Under the pieces are notes generated by a model. That model saw only the letters and a program-made list of their open reading frames with translations, did not search any database and was not told where the DNA came from. From the NCBI RefSeq assembly GCF_014529535.1, contig NW_023503334.1, positions 1,426,001-1,490,000 on the forward strand: DNA of 64,000 nt, given 5' to 3'. A program made the position numbers and the translations under genes. Position 1 is the first letter of the stretch; each line of letters opens with the position of its first letter. Below are positions 1-11,328 of the stretch, piece after piece. The DNA comes from Bradysia coprophila (Eukaryota > Arthropoda > Insecta > Diptera > Sciaridae).

Positions 1-210
1 GAGATTCCTAGCAACCAGTGGGTTACAGACGTCACTGGGACGAACGGAGGTGTGTTCCATATTCAGGGCACCAAGACCAATCCAACGCACTATGTCACCA
101 TCCGTGTCCATGACCTCTGTTGCCTAGTGAATTACTATATTCGGTCAGTTCATCATTTGAAAAACTTCAGGTTAATAAAGTTAGAAACATCTGAACATCT
201 GAACAACTGA
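1..210 (+). CDS. Partial coding-like open frame at left edge, unknown
   Basis: Frame 1 is open from the first base to a TGA at 208-210, with no start codon in the first third, so any gene begins outside the window. The first about 130 bases are clearly richer in G/C than the surrounding A/T-rich DNA, and third codon positions there favour G or C (many GTC, ACC, ATC, GAC, AAC codons). This looks like real coding sequence. After about position 130 the composition falls back to background, so a true exon may end near there, for example at a GTGAAT at 129-134, which is a weak donor. The peptide has a Gly/Thr-rich stretch followed by a beta-strand-like Tyr-Val-Thr-Ile-Arg-Val segment. I do not recognise the family. 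It could also be a degraded transposon fragment. Confidence 0.25.
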   Translation, partial: EIPSNQWVTDVTGTNGGVFHIQGTKTNPTHYVTIRVHDLCCLVNYYIRSVHHLKNFRLIKLETSEHLNN

Positions 211-245
211 AGACTGCATTATGACGATTATAGACTGTTATGATC

Positions 246-407
246 AGAGCGAGAAAACCGAAGACTAGTTGTTATAACTTGCCTTGGGGTACTTGTCAAA
301 ATATTTACTTCTCTTTCAACGTGGTACGTTTAGAGCGAGAGGACCGAAGACCAGTTTATTATAACTTGCCTTGGGGTACTTGTCAAAATATCTCTTTCTC
401 TTTCAAC
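246..407. repeat. Tandem duplication, 86-bp period, two copies
   Basis: Two direct copies (246-320 and 332-407) start with agagcgaga and end in tctttcaac, both containing the phrase aacttgccttggggtact. They differ at only a few positions, so the duplication is fairly recent. No coding role is seen. Confidence 0.8.
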
Positions 408-663
408 ATAACACTCTTCGATAATGTTTCATAATGCGCACGGCTAACTTCGATAATTTCTCATTTATTCACGGCGAACTTCGATAATTTTACATTCACA
501 ACTGAAAATTGGCAGATTCTTGACAGTGTACTAGATCTGAGATTTGTGTGGAATATGAATGTTTGACGGTGTCATGACGTGTTGATGTTTCAGTTCGATT
601 TTTTAAACTAGTTTTTAATTGTGATTACGACATTACAGTAGATAAAACCTTGTTCCTAACACG

Positions 664-762
664 GTAGTAAATGGGAGTTTTGCGCACAAGTTGTATTGCC
701 GAACTCGCTTCGCTAGTATCGGCAATCTCACATCGAGTGCGCAAAACACTCCCATTTACTAC
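664..762. mobile_element. Short hairpin element (MITE-like)
   Basis: Arms of about 25 bp (664-687 and 737-762) are inverted copies: gtagtaaatgggagttttg and its complement. The loop holds actcgcttcgct, a core shared with other hairpins in this window. No obvious target-site duplication was found. Confidence 0.7.
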
Positions 763-768
763 CTTATT

Positions 769-3700
769 ATGAAAATAGCTATTTAACACTTTAATATTTG
801 AACGCGCTTGACTTTAACATTTCACCTACATTTACACATTACCTCAACATCTACATCTCGACAAATGCAGATTGCATTTCCAGACAATTCTTATTAATTA
901 ACTTTCGCATAAAGTGGTGAATCACTCGGTCTGAGTGTTGAGTTTGAATCGATCGATATAACCTGGACGATCAAGTTTTTTCTCTGTAAAATCACTTATG
1001 AAATCTTATCGACGATTTGGTTCACATAACACACCATTTCCCATCACGTTGTCAAGACAACAAAAATTTTCTATTATATTTGTTCAACGTTATAATGTTT
1101 ACAATTCGGCGCGTGTCCACGCTATATTTTCTGTATTGCCGCACCGGAAGACCTACATAATACATTTTGTATTCAATCAGACGAGTGATCAGAATACAGA
1201 TCAAAGATAAACTGAAATATTTACTTTGTCGATAAGAAAAAAAAACCGAAACATACAGGCAACAAACACTTCCTTCCTTTTTTAATAATCGCTAAACATT
1301 TCTCTAATCGATTCGGTATAATTACGTGTGTATCGTTTGATAAATATAGATCGATTACGAGTGCAATTACACGAAAAGAGTTTTGTTCAAATATTACGTC
1401 AATTTTGGATACCTACACACCATATTTAACACGCTTCAATTTGCAGTGCGTTGCAACTAGACCTATGTGGTTTTATCGTACACATTTATTTTATAGATAT
1501 AAATAGACGTAAATTGGTCAGACGTTGAATTTGATTTGGTTTGTTTTTCGCTGTTAAATTTCGCAAAATGGGTTTGGAAATTTGAAACGCTGTCGCTGGA
1601 TAACCGTTAAATCTGTTGCATATGTTGTTTCAAGTATCGTCTTGAGGTGAGTTAGAAGAGTCTTTTACTTTGTCGGTACAACATACAGCTACATTTTGCA
1701 CATCAAGCGCGTTCATATAAAAAGACCCACACTTTCGTCCTTTTTATGCTCATGAGTGAGATAATGTTCATCTAGGGGGAAATATGAAATTCCAACTCGC
1801 TTCGCTCTAGTTGGAATTTCATATATGTTGTCCACTGAATTTGCGGGCATTGGGCGGGACATCAATGTTTATTAAACGTGGGCACCTATTAAATTTATAA
1901 AATTTTCTTGACACATGCAAAGGACTTATTTTGAGTGGTTGTTAAACCAAAAATGTAACACATAAGCTGCGTTAAGGTAAAAGGGATCATGTTCAATAGC
2001 TACTACAACTGAAATCTTTGGCTGAACTTCTACACATACACACGCGTGTAAACCAGCCTTCAGTGAGATTTGTTTGTTTGTGTTTGTGGTGAGCATTTTC
2101 TTTTCTACAATGGGTGAATTTTGGGCTGTAGAAGAGAGGAGAATAATGGTGTGTATTTTACTGTTCAAACTAACGCTTTCTTACATTTGTACAAATGCCT
2201 CGCTTCCTACGCCTAAAATATTTTTTAAAATTCTAAAAAAAATACGAGTCCAATATTTTAGCCTTCCGGACCAGAAAAACATCTTATTAGCCCAATATCC
2301 CACATTCCCCGAAATCTGAGCTGGCCTACTGTAGACACAAAATGTTGGTTCAGGTGAAGATTCCTTCGTCAGTTATTTTCTGCAATTTTTATTTTGTTTG
2401 ATTCGGTAACGAACAATTATGCCTCTCTATTTATTCCAATTTTAACCATCATTTCGTCGGTGACTTCTTTTCATTAGATTTAATGACCGCAATTTGACGT
2501 TGGTTTTGCGGAGATTTTTTTTTCATCATAATAACAGCAACCATAACCGTCAAGTAATCGTTATTAAAAGCTTAAAAACTATAAACCACAACCGCAATAG
2601 TTCCACTTTTATTTTTACAACGAAAAAAAAAGTCTGAAATATTTCCCATTCCCAGTCGACTAGAAGAAAAACTGGAGTCAAGATTAAGTCTTACCTATGT
2701 AAAAGTCATAATATTCGCTGAGCTATAAGTTATTGATAATAAAACGAGCAAATGCCGCTCATAGTAACATTAAGAATAATTATCATAATTGAATTATCAC
2801 TCCTTGTGGAATCAAGGTTGAAGTGTTCTGTGATGATAAAAAAAAATTTATGTTTGCACATGCTCAACCACACACATCTTAATACACATACAGAAACGAG
2901 TAATATCAATTATTAGAGTGATGAGTCTTTCAACAACAACAAAAAATTCAATTCCATAAAAATGACTCCGTTTACAGATTACGATTTTCTGTGTTGTTGT
3001 TGTCGTCTTCTTTTATGTACAATTAATTGGAGAGATAACGTTCGGACATTGTCTGAAATGCGTTTTATTAAATTTAATGCAGCGTGTTCTGCGCAGAGAA
3101 TTGCATAGAAATGATGATAAAAATGCGAAGACAACTTTCCAGAAATGTAATGACTAACTGAAAATTGTTGTCACCTGTAAACGAATATCCCAAGTAAATC
3201 AATACAAATTTACAAACTACAAATCACAACAAGCAGCCCAAATCTAATCTGAAATCTAAGACTTATCTATACTGATTTGAAACCCTTTTTTACCTAATAA
3301 AAAAATTGATAAAATTGTGAAACGAGCATTGGATAGGCCTCTAGGCTTTGTCGAATGAAATCGCCATGGAAGAATAACAAACAATGATACACAAACAGAA
3401 CCTTGAAAGTTCAAAAATCTATTTTGCCACTTGGTAAACTCTGATTTCGGGCCTTTATCTTCCGAAAGTTATGTTTACTCGGTTATCAGTTCTAATTAAG
3501 ATTATGAGAGAATATAGTATTTCGCATACATGTCCATGAAAATTGGAAAATTGGATTCATTAGAATCGTACACGGTTTAAGTCTGTGTTATGTATGTACA
3601 CATTGTTTGATAGTAAAATGTGTTAATTAGTAAAATGAGAATTTAATGCAGATAAAAGAGGCGCCTATCACAAACATTTCGATGATTCTCTATAATCATC

Positions 3701-4977
3701 CCTCGGCTTTTATAGTAATTTGGATATCAGCCTTTTACATTGTCAAACCGACATTTTTCAGAACACTGTAAGGCTAAGGTAGGTATAAAGAGAAGTAAGT
3801 ATCAAATATCTGAATTCCTGCTTTTGGTCAATTTTACCTTAAAACTATATACTAAATATATGGGACAAAAGGAAGGTACTCCAATGGTGGAATCGGATAG
3901 TCATCTGTTGACAATAACGATCAAAATAAGCGATGAGCCTGACTTCTGTCGTCGCAAGACCATTAGCATGCTAGTACAAAATGAATCCAAGATTTTCTTA
4001 CCCCATTTTAAGTAATAAGCATCGCTGGACCGTCTATCGCCACATTGCAAAGAATCCTTTGCTGCTTGATGGAAAATCTTTTTCTTCTTTGTACTCATTT
4101 CTTGTCTTTCTCTTCCTTGTCGCAAACAGATGACTGCCATTTCTCAAAGGTTCCTGTTAGTCTTCCTTGTAATTGTTACGTCTATAATATTCTACGTAAG
4201 TGACACGCATTCGGAAAGAAGCTGATTTTGGATAACCTCCCTTTGCTGTGTATTATATAATAATAATCAAATGCAGTTAAGTCTCACGCACAGCACAGTT
4301 TCAACTTGAAAGAAGAAGAAAATATTTCTCTTCGTGCTAATCGAGACAAACTTTCTCCAGTTGTATTCGTTCATGATTGATAAATATAAATTATTAACTA
4401 GAATATGTTCAAATCCCAACTGTACATGATAGACCAGTTCAGCATAATTATACCGTACGATCGTACCATTAATCTGAGAAAATAATAATAAATAAAATCA
4501 AATCAGTTAGCATTTTTATGCACGTGAGCTGATCTGCTGCTTGCTGCCTTCGTGATTCAATTAGGTTTAATTTATGAAAATGTAGCTGTTGGAAAAATGG
4601 AAATGTGATGAGTACCTTGTGTATTTGGTAACAAAAAACCACGCGACTATGTTCATTGTTCAAGTTATCTTACAGTAGAAGAGAAGTGAATTCCGTCATG
4701 TTTTTTGATTTGGGAGTCGTTGTGGTTTGTATTTGTAATCCAATTAAAGAACTAGATTTACGTTTACTGTTGTTTTTGTTCCAATTGATGAAACATTAGA
4801 ATCTAGATTTTCATACGCTGAACGAAGTATGTGGATTACAAATATAACAATTCACTTTACATGTTTTTGTTTTCCCTAGGGTCGAAAGTAGCTTATTCCA
4901 GCCCTAGGGATGAAAAGTAAATTGAATTGAAACTCAACAACATGTAACATCCATTATACATACCTCTCATTAAAAAT
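769..4977. other. A/T-rich stretch with no recognised gene
   Basis: About 4.2 kb without a supported gene. It holds one small perfect hairpin at 1782-1824. The minus strand at about 4010-4140 has a coding-looking stretch with a good donor-like sequence (see findings). Otherwise only A/T-rich DNA and short chance open frames. Confidence 0.6.
1782..1824. repeat. 43-bp perfect hairpin
   Basis: Arms atatgaaattccaact and its reverse complement surround a loop reading cgcttcgct. Same loop core as the hairpin at 664-762. Confidence 0.75.
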
Positions 4978-5054
4978 AAAAAGTAGAGTTCTAGTGTGTT
5001 TATTGACCTCGGCTTTGCTTCGGATCAACGAAATACACACGAAAACTCTACTTT
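4978..5054. mobile_element. Hairpin module E, copy 1
   Basis: Arms aaaagtagagttctagtgtg and acacgaaaactctactttt are imperfect complements around a loop with cctcggctttgcttcgg. Related copies lie at 10737-10800 and 27586-27664. Confidence 0.7.
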
Positions 5055-5085
5055 TCATGTTTTTGGTATGAAAGAAATTGTTATT

Positions 5086-5197
5086 TGTGCACCTGTTTGG
5101 GACGATTGATTTTAGGCAATTTCGCGGATTGTAGGTCGAACGAAGTGAGGCTTACAAGCGAGAGTGCCTTAAATCAACCGTCCCAAACAGGTGCACA
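5086..5197. mobile_element. Hairpin module C, copy 1
   Basis: Arms tgtgcacctgtttgggacg (5086-5104) and its complement (5179-5197). The inner arms continue the pairing (gattgattttaggcaa against ttaaatcaa). A diverged relative is at 27954-28035, where the outer arm reads tctgttttggcc. Confidence 0.75.
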
Positions 5198-5205
5198 TGT
5201 AAGTT

Positions 5206-5276
5206 TTCATGCAGAGGGCCGGAAACCCGAGAAAATTCGAAAAATTGCCCTCATTTTCGGCCCCGAAGCATGAAAT
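5206..5276. mobile_element. Hairpin module D, copy 1
   Basis: Arms ttcatgcagagggccggaaa and ttttcggccccgaagcatga pair imperfectly. A second copy lies at 28047-28116, again immediately downstream of a module C copy, so C and D travel together. Confidence 0.65.
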
Positions 5277-5765
5277 AGTTATTTACGTATCGATTGAGTA
5301 GGCCGAAAGAGTTACGTATTAAGTTTTGTATGCTTGCTAAGAGGACCGAAAATAAAGAAATGTCAATTCAAGGGGCGAAAGCTTTCGCCCCGCGAATTGA
5401 CAGCTTTACTTTCGGTCCTCTTAGCAAGCATACAATAGTTATTTACGTATCGATTGAGTAGGCCGAAAGAGTTACGTATTAAGTTTTGTATGCTTGCTAA
5501 GAGGACCGAAAGTAAAGAAATGTCAATTCAAGGGGCGAAAGCGAAAGCTTTCGCCCCGCGAATTGACAGCTTTACTTTCGGTCCTCTTAGCAAGCATACA
5601 ATAGTTATTTACGTATCGATTGAGTAGGCCGAAAGAGTTACGTATTAAGTTTTGTATGCTTGCTAAGAGGACCGAAAGTAAAGAAATGTCAATTGAAGGG
5701 GCGAAAGCGAAAGCTTTCGCCCCGCGAATTGACAGCTTTACTTTTGGTCCTCTTAGCAAGCATAC
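5275..5765. repeat. Tandem array of palindromic element B, about 160-167 bp units
   Basis: Three units begin at 5275, 5435 and 5602. Each has a spacer starting atagttatttacgtatcg and then a long palindrome whose arms read tgcttgctaagaggaccg and its complement, closing on gggcgaaagctttcgcccc. Units two and three carry an extra gcgaaa at the hairpin tip compared with unit one. A single further copy, split by another hairpin, is at 27899-28230. Confidence 0.85.
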
Positions 5766-6225
5766 AAAAAATATTTCTTCTAGTGGATTGTCAAAATTTA
5801 CAAAAGATTCCAGCAAAAATTGTAGACCGAATATCTGGTCTGTCTATCAGAAAATCATCTTTGTCTGACAGCTTTAAAAAACAAAAACAAAAAATTGTTC
5901 AATTTACGATTACAATTTCAATATTTTCAACTCTTCGTTCAATTCAATTTTCGTGCATGATAAATTACAGATGAACCATAAAATATTCTTTAACCTAAAT
6001 TCGATTCATTGTTTGTTTTAAATCGTTCAATTTGAAATGTTCGATTATTATACTGTTGGAGTGACTCCATGTGATCTTAAAAGTGCGAACATTGCACATT
6101 GGCTCATTCAAATAGGCATGAAATTGAAAGAGTTTGTTGCTTTTGCACTCTGTATACGTTATAGGCGTCAACAAAAAATTTTAAGAAATGTTTTATTGTG
6201 CAACCCGGCCATTTATTTTGTTTTT
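5766..6225. other. No recognised feature
   Basis: A/T-rich spacer between the hairpin array and the next repeat. Open frames here are short and show no family resemblance. Confidence 0.6.
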
Positions 6226-7290
6226 AGACCCGTACGAAGTACTGGGGTCTTATAGGTTTACGCATACGTTTGTAACACGTCGAATTGGACTCCCTGAGTA
6301 AGGGGAAACCTATTGTGGTTGTCTAGAGATGCCAAATCCGCGGAAAAAAAATGTCCGTCTGTCTGTCCGTCTGTCTGTCTGCACGATAACTTGAGTAAAA
6401 CGCATCCGATTTTGAAAATTCTTTTTTTTCCCGTTTGGTAATGTCAAAAGACAGGCTAAGTTCGAAGATGAGTGATTTTGGATCGACCCCTCCCGAGCTG
6501 TGGCCCAATAAGTGCTTTACGGTTTTTCGAAGATATCTCCGGACATTTAAACGTTAAACTTGTAAGTGATACGTCAAATAAAAGGTATTTACAATACCGA
6601 TCGACAAAAGTTTATAGAAATCGGATGACCGACTCGTGAGTTAGACCCCTTGGTGTGGAACAGGCACAGGGCGGCAAGCAGTTTTTGCTTGTAGGTCGGC
6701 CAAATTTGAACATATTTCGTTCGTTTCGTTCGTAGCTTTATTAGATAGGTATTGACCGTACCAATCAGGGAAAAAAAAGTTTTTGAAATTATGTTCTCCG
6801 GAGCGTGAGCTAGGTCTCTTGGAGTGAGCTCTTATCTGGCTACTCGGCCGTACAGTGAACGTGGAGTATTTTGTCAATATCTCGAGTAAATTTTGACCGA
6901 ATTTCATGATTTTTTTTTTGTTTGAAAGGTATTAACGAATGTAAAGCGTCGGTACTATTTTCGGTTTCCTAACAAAATGGCTGCCGGCGGCCATATTAAA
7001 TTTTATTAAAAGTGATATAAAGTGGGAAAAATGATGCTTAGAGAGTTTCTGTTAACATGGAAATAATGCGTTAAGTGTGAGGGGTTTCAGGGATTCCATA
7101 TATGGACATCTATATATACCTATATACAGCTATATTGAGCTATATACAGGCATATAGAGCTATATAATAGCATATTACTCTGTGAAATGTTTATTTACAG
7201 TGAAATATAGGTAAATATAGCGGTATATAGCTGTTTAAATAGGAATTTATGAAATTTGACTTCGTACGGGGCTGTCTATATTGCCTCCGG
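6226..7290 (+). repeat. Interspersed repeat, about 1.05 kb, copy 1
   Basis: Begins with acccgtacgaagtac followed by ggggtcttatagg, has a gtctgtctgtccgtctgtct microsatellite near 6355-6381, then cttgagtaaaacgcatccga. It ends near an inverted form of the start (cttcgtacggggctg, 7260-7275). The 7090-7230 part is a degenerate tandem run of tatatagct-like words. The same order of landmarks occurs at about 56053-56905 in a GGT intron. No transposase or reverse transcriptase frame is present, so it is non-autonomous or of non-transposon origin. Confidence 0.7.
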
Positions 7291-10166
7291 CAATTTAATT
7301 GTATATGATAACAAGGCAAAGAGTGGATAATGTAAGTGATTTAAAAGGAAGAATAGTTTTTCAGCAGAGAAGAAAATGAAGTAAGAGAAATGAAGAGTTT
7401 CACATTAAAGGCTTTTGATACGAATAGGTGTTTCGTACGGGTCGGCGTTAGCTATGTTTTTTTTTAGTTTTTTGTTGCGGTTATATACGGTGCTCGGTAA
7501 TTACTACCGTGACTTGGGAGTGAAACTTTTAATTAACAAATGTTTTAGGATCTAGGGATCACTATGTTATAATCATTTCATTTGTTACTTTCTAGGTTTC
7601 TAGGTCTATTGTTTCAAGTATAGCTCATTGGTTTTAGTAATTTACATAAAAGGGATAAAGAGTCAAAAACGAAAGTTTTAACTTTTATACTGAGTTTTAC
7701 AATGGTCTTTTCATGTCGCCGAAAGTTCATTAAATTCGATGAGAGAACGATTTTTAACCCGGAAGCATGTATTTATCGATCTTGTCGACACAACAACGAG
7801 TTAAAATTATTCGATAATGAGACAATAGTTAATCTACGATTTGAGTATGAACGCAAACTATAATATTTTCGAAAGCTAACGAAGCAAACTAGCAAATCTT
7901 GATATTATTTAAATGTTAAGTGAAATTTGGAGAATAAGTTCTGTACGGGTTTCTTCTACTTCTTCCGAATTTCCTTTAACGGAAACTGCAGCTTTCCCAG
8001 TAAACTTAACTCAAGATAAATTTTTACTTTTCATGGATTTTGTTTGTTTCCATCGTTTTATTCGTTCCACATGCTCATATAACTCGTTTGGGTGAATACG
8101 GATGAGTGCAGCGACTCTCTATTGGACATAGAAAACAATTTGGAACGAATAAAACTTCGGAACGATTAGCACGTAATAAATTTTTTGGCTTTAATTGAAA
8201 GCGTAAACGAAACAGAAAAGCGCTTTATCACTTTAATGCTCGAAGCATTAACATTGGTCTGACAAACTTCAAACTTGAAGGTTGACGAATTACCATTCGT
8301 TCGAGACTGTATATTTTGTGTGTTTCCATTTTTACCAAAAAATTCTCATTTAGTGTGGAACTAGACCTATGTTAAGGGTACACTTAATGTGAAATGGCAA
8401 GTGGAATGGGAAAATGCAAAATGCGGTAAGCAGAAAGCTCATGGTTAATTTTTATGAAATATTGAACTAAAGTTTGCATTTAAATACAATTTTTCATGTT
8501 ATGCATCGTCTAGCCGAAACTCACTTAAAAATGAATTAATTGTACCGATAATTAGGAATTATGAAATATTATGAATTGTTAGAGAAAATAAACGGCCAAT
8601 TAGATGACAGCCAATTAGTTGCATCATAAAATCATGTTCAGATAGCCCTTTTACAACTATATAACACCTAAGTACAGTACGGTTTTACAACCGAGACTCA
8701 CAAAACAATCTCTCTCTATTATGTCTAAAAGCCGTGCAAATTGAGTTTATCTCGGCGACAATAAATTTAAAAAAAAAATCAAAAGTTTCTTCGATATTGC
8801 AAAATAAATGCATGGAAGGTTTTCTTATTCGAAATATAATATTTGCCAAACACTTTATGAAAGATTTTATGGTTTGTTATAAGTCTCAGTGTCATCGCAC
8901 ATATGTTATGTAATCTGTCTTCTTTTATATTTTATAAAATAAATTTTTTTTCGTTTTGCTTTTCGTCGTTTAACTAATATTAATTTATTGTAATATGTTT
9001 GCTAATCCGTATAATCAATATGTGATGTAATTAATATGTATGGAATGGAAGTGTGTTTCCTGGGTAACATACATAAATTATTATTAATTCAGATACACAA
9101 CACCATACAAACTGACACTGGTATACATATGTGTGCAGTGTATCTCATATTATTCATTTTGAATAATTTTTTTAATATTCCAACATCAATGTTTCATTAA
9201 CTCGATGGTGATAATGAATATGATGTAAAAGACTGTAAGATTGATTGGACTGAATATTAATATCGGGAGGCAACGAAACGAATATATACGGATTTTGAAT
9301 TCCATTTAAATAATTCTGTTACTAAACGTTGATAACATTAACATGCTGATAACGTAATATTTGGCAAAGCATCTCACATATAAGTCATATAAGTATAGTA
9401 GATTACTAGAAAGAGATCGGTCAAACATTAGACTGTAGTAGATGTGAAACGCACTTACATTACTATATACATACATGCGTTTCGTATGCCTCATTTGTGA
9501 ATCGAATAGATGAAATGAGATGAATGAATTTGTGTGTAACCTTGATTGAAATTGCAATTTAAACAGATCAACTACATAATAAACAATAAAGAAAATTGAG
9601 TTCGAATTTCAAAATTATTTACTGCATTTTACGGTTTTTAATGGAAGTATACGAAGCAATAATCTATTCATTACAAAATCGCAATGAAATTACTATATTG
9701 CCATTTTTTGTCGTTTTATGCAAATGAGTTAAGCAAAATCGGCTTAGAAATCAATGTGAGGATAGTTCATTGTTATGATCGCCGTAATTAGAAGATTTTT
9801 CCAGTTAAACACAGATTGAAATTATAGTGGTTTATTGTGTCAAATTCGTGATACTTTCTTTTCCGAACTGTTATTAATTGAAGCATTTATGCTATTTCTT
9901 ACGTACAATAAAAATAATGTCTGTCCGAATTCCGAACCGCATATAATGCATTTTACTCACTGACCCCCGGAAAATGAGTCATTAATTCAATACAATGCAT
10001 TAACAGGAATATTAAAACTCATTCCTCGGAACTTTATTTCACTGCAACAAAACTTTACATCAAGTTTTGAGTAAAATACCTTACTTATCAATGGGACAAG
10101 TGATGGAAACAACTTCGCCTCGGATTAGTAAACTTCACACAAGACGTACCATTTCCATCATTCGTC
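7291..10166. other. A/T-rich stretch with one small MITE, no gene
   Basis: Nearly 3 kb without a supported gene. It contains the TIR element at 8054-8155 and a stray tttcgtacgggtcgg word at about 7430 that resembles the edge of the preceding repeat. Confidence 0.6.
8054..8155. mobile_element. 102-bp element with 15-bp terminal inverted repeats
   Basis: Ends are gttttattcgttcca and tggaacgaataaaac, exact complements of each other. The interior is unique sequence with no coding capacity. No clear target duplication. Confidence 0.5.
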
Positions 10167-10240
10167 CTATTCGTACACATAGTAAATGATTGCGTCTTGA
10201 GGAGCTTTGATAGCGGTCTTCAGCAAACTCATGAAGTCCC
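10167..10240 (-). CDS. Candidate terminal exon, unknown protein
   Basis: On the minus strand an acceptor-like ccgctgcag (10241-10249) is followed by 23 codons and TAG. The peptide contains SLLKTAIKAPQDAIIYYVYE at its C-terminus. Codon choice (GAC, TTC, CTG, AAG, ACC, ATC) is more G/C-rich than the surroundings, which is why I keep it. Upstream exons of the same frame were not found between 10.2 and 14 kb, and I do not recognise the family. It may be a last exon with a long preceding intron, a relic of a gene, or chance. Confidence 0.2.
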
Positions 10241-10439
10241 CTGCAGCGGTGCGGTGGCTTCAACTCATGGATATCGATTTATGATGGTCGAATTTTGTGT
10301 TTTTTCTTCTTCGTTTTTTTCTAATTTGATTGTTGGACTAAGAGATTCGCCTTTGAATCTCGTTTTTTTACTGTTAAAGTTTTTTGGTATTCATTTATGT
10401 AAACTCCATACGAAATAATAATAATAATTGGGGTACAAG

Positions 10440-10860
10440 GGGCAAAAAATTGAAAATTCCAGTTCCGTGTGATTTTTTTTTTGTCCTAGACGAAGTCGAG
10501 GTCAATAATAGTCATTTACGTCTCAAGGACTGAAGTCCGAAAGTACTTTTCCGTGTTACGTATCGGAATGGACATGTAATTACTTTCGGTTCACTTAGCA
10601 GGCCTACAAACACACAAAAACGCAGATTTTCACTTTTCCTGAGTTTTGTAATGGATTTTACATACTACATGCGTCGAAAGCCGTACTTTTCATATTTCGA
10701 CGCCCTCAGCATGTAAAATCCATTACACAACTCGGGATAAAAAGATGAAAAGTAGAGTATTCGTGTGGATTTTGTTGATCCGAGGTGTAGCCGAGTAAAA
10801 TCATGTAAAATACTATTACATGTTAGGCCAGTTGAAAAGAACGATTTTTGACCCGGAAGT
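10440..10860. mobile_element. Cluster of hairpin modules
   Basis: Contains a hairpin whose arms read taatggattttacatac and catgtaaaatccatta (about 10650-10735), followed by module E copy 2 (10737-10800, with gatccgaggtgtagccgag), then acatgtaatt-like arms. Several phrases recur at 27586-27780. No coding frame. Confidence 0.6.
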
Positions 10861-11079
10861 AAAATCTGTTACTTCGTTAGTCTTATTCTATGTTTCCTAT
10901 ATAACAAATTAGAAAGATTCATTTCACTCTGCTCATTGTTGCCGATGTCAGATGAGTAGGTTAAAAGGAGCCGAATATTGTTAGATCGGATTTTTTTGAG
11001 TTGGTCAGGGAGGAAACATTGATTTAAAACAAGTCGGGACGGATTATAAAAATACACCGCGCACCAAATTTATTTTTAC

Positions 11080-11321
11080 CAAAGGCTCTATACCAGGATA
11101 TATATTTGATCACCCTAAATACCTATAACCTGAAATAATACCTTAAAAAAAAATAAAAATAAAAAAAATTCCACAAAAATCATTTGAGTTTTCAAAAATT
11201 TCGCGCACAATAAAAATCCATATCACCCTCATTCATTTGTTGTCATTGTATAAACGGCGGATGTAAGGAACGAATCCAACGTTTAAAAATCGGTCAACTT
11301 TTGCCTGGTATAGAGCCTTTG
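11080..11321. mobile_element. 242-bp MITE, 18-bp TIRs, 7-bp target duplication
   Basis: Termini caaaggctctataccagg (11080-11097) and its exact complement (11304-11321). The flanks tttttac (11073-11079 and 11322-11328) match, giving a 7-bp target-site duplication. The interior is A-rich and non-coding. Perfect TIRs and TSD mark a relatively young insertion. Confidence 0.85.
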
Positions 11322-11328
11322 TTTTTAC

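Noticed and set aside
5275..5765. Evenly spaced palindromic repeats considered as a CRISPR array
   Set aside because: Units are 160-167 bp with no variable spacers, no cas genes, and the genome is eukaryotic.
6355..6381. tctg microsatellite considered as an independent repeat
   Set aside because: It is an internal landmark of the larger interspersed repeat and also occurs in the copy at 56.2 kb.
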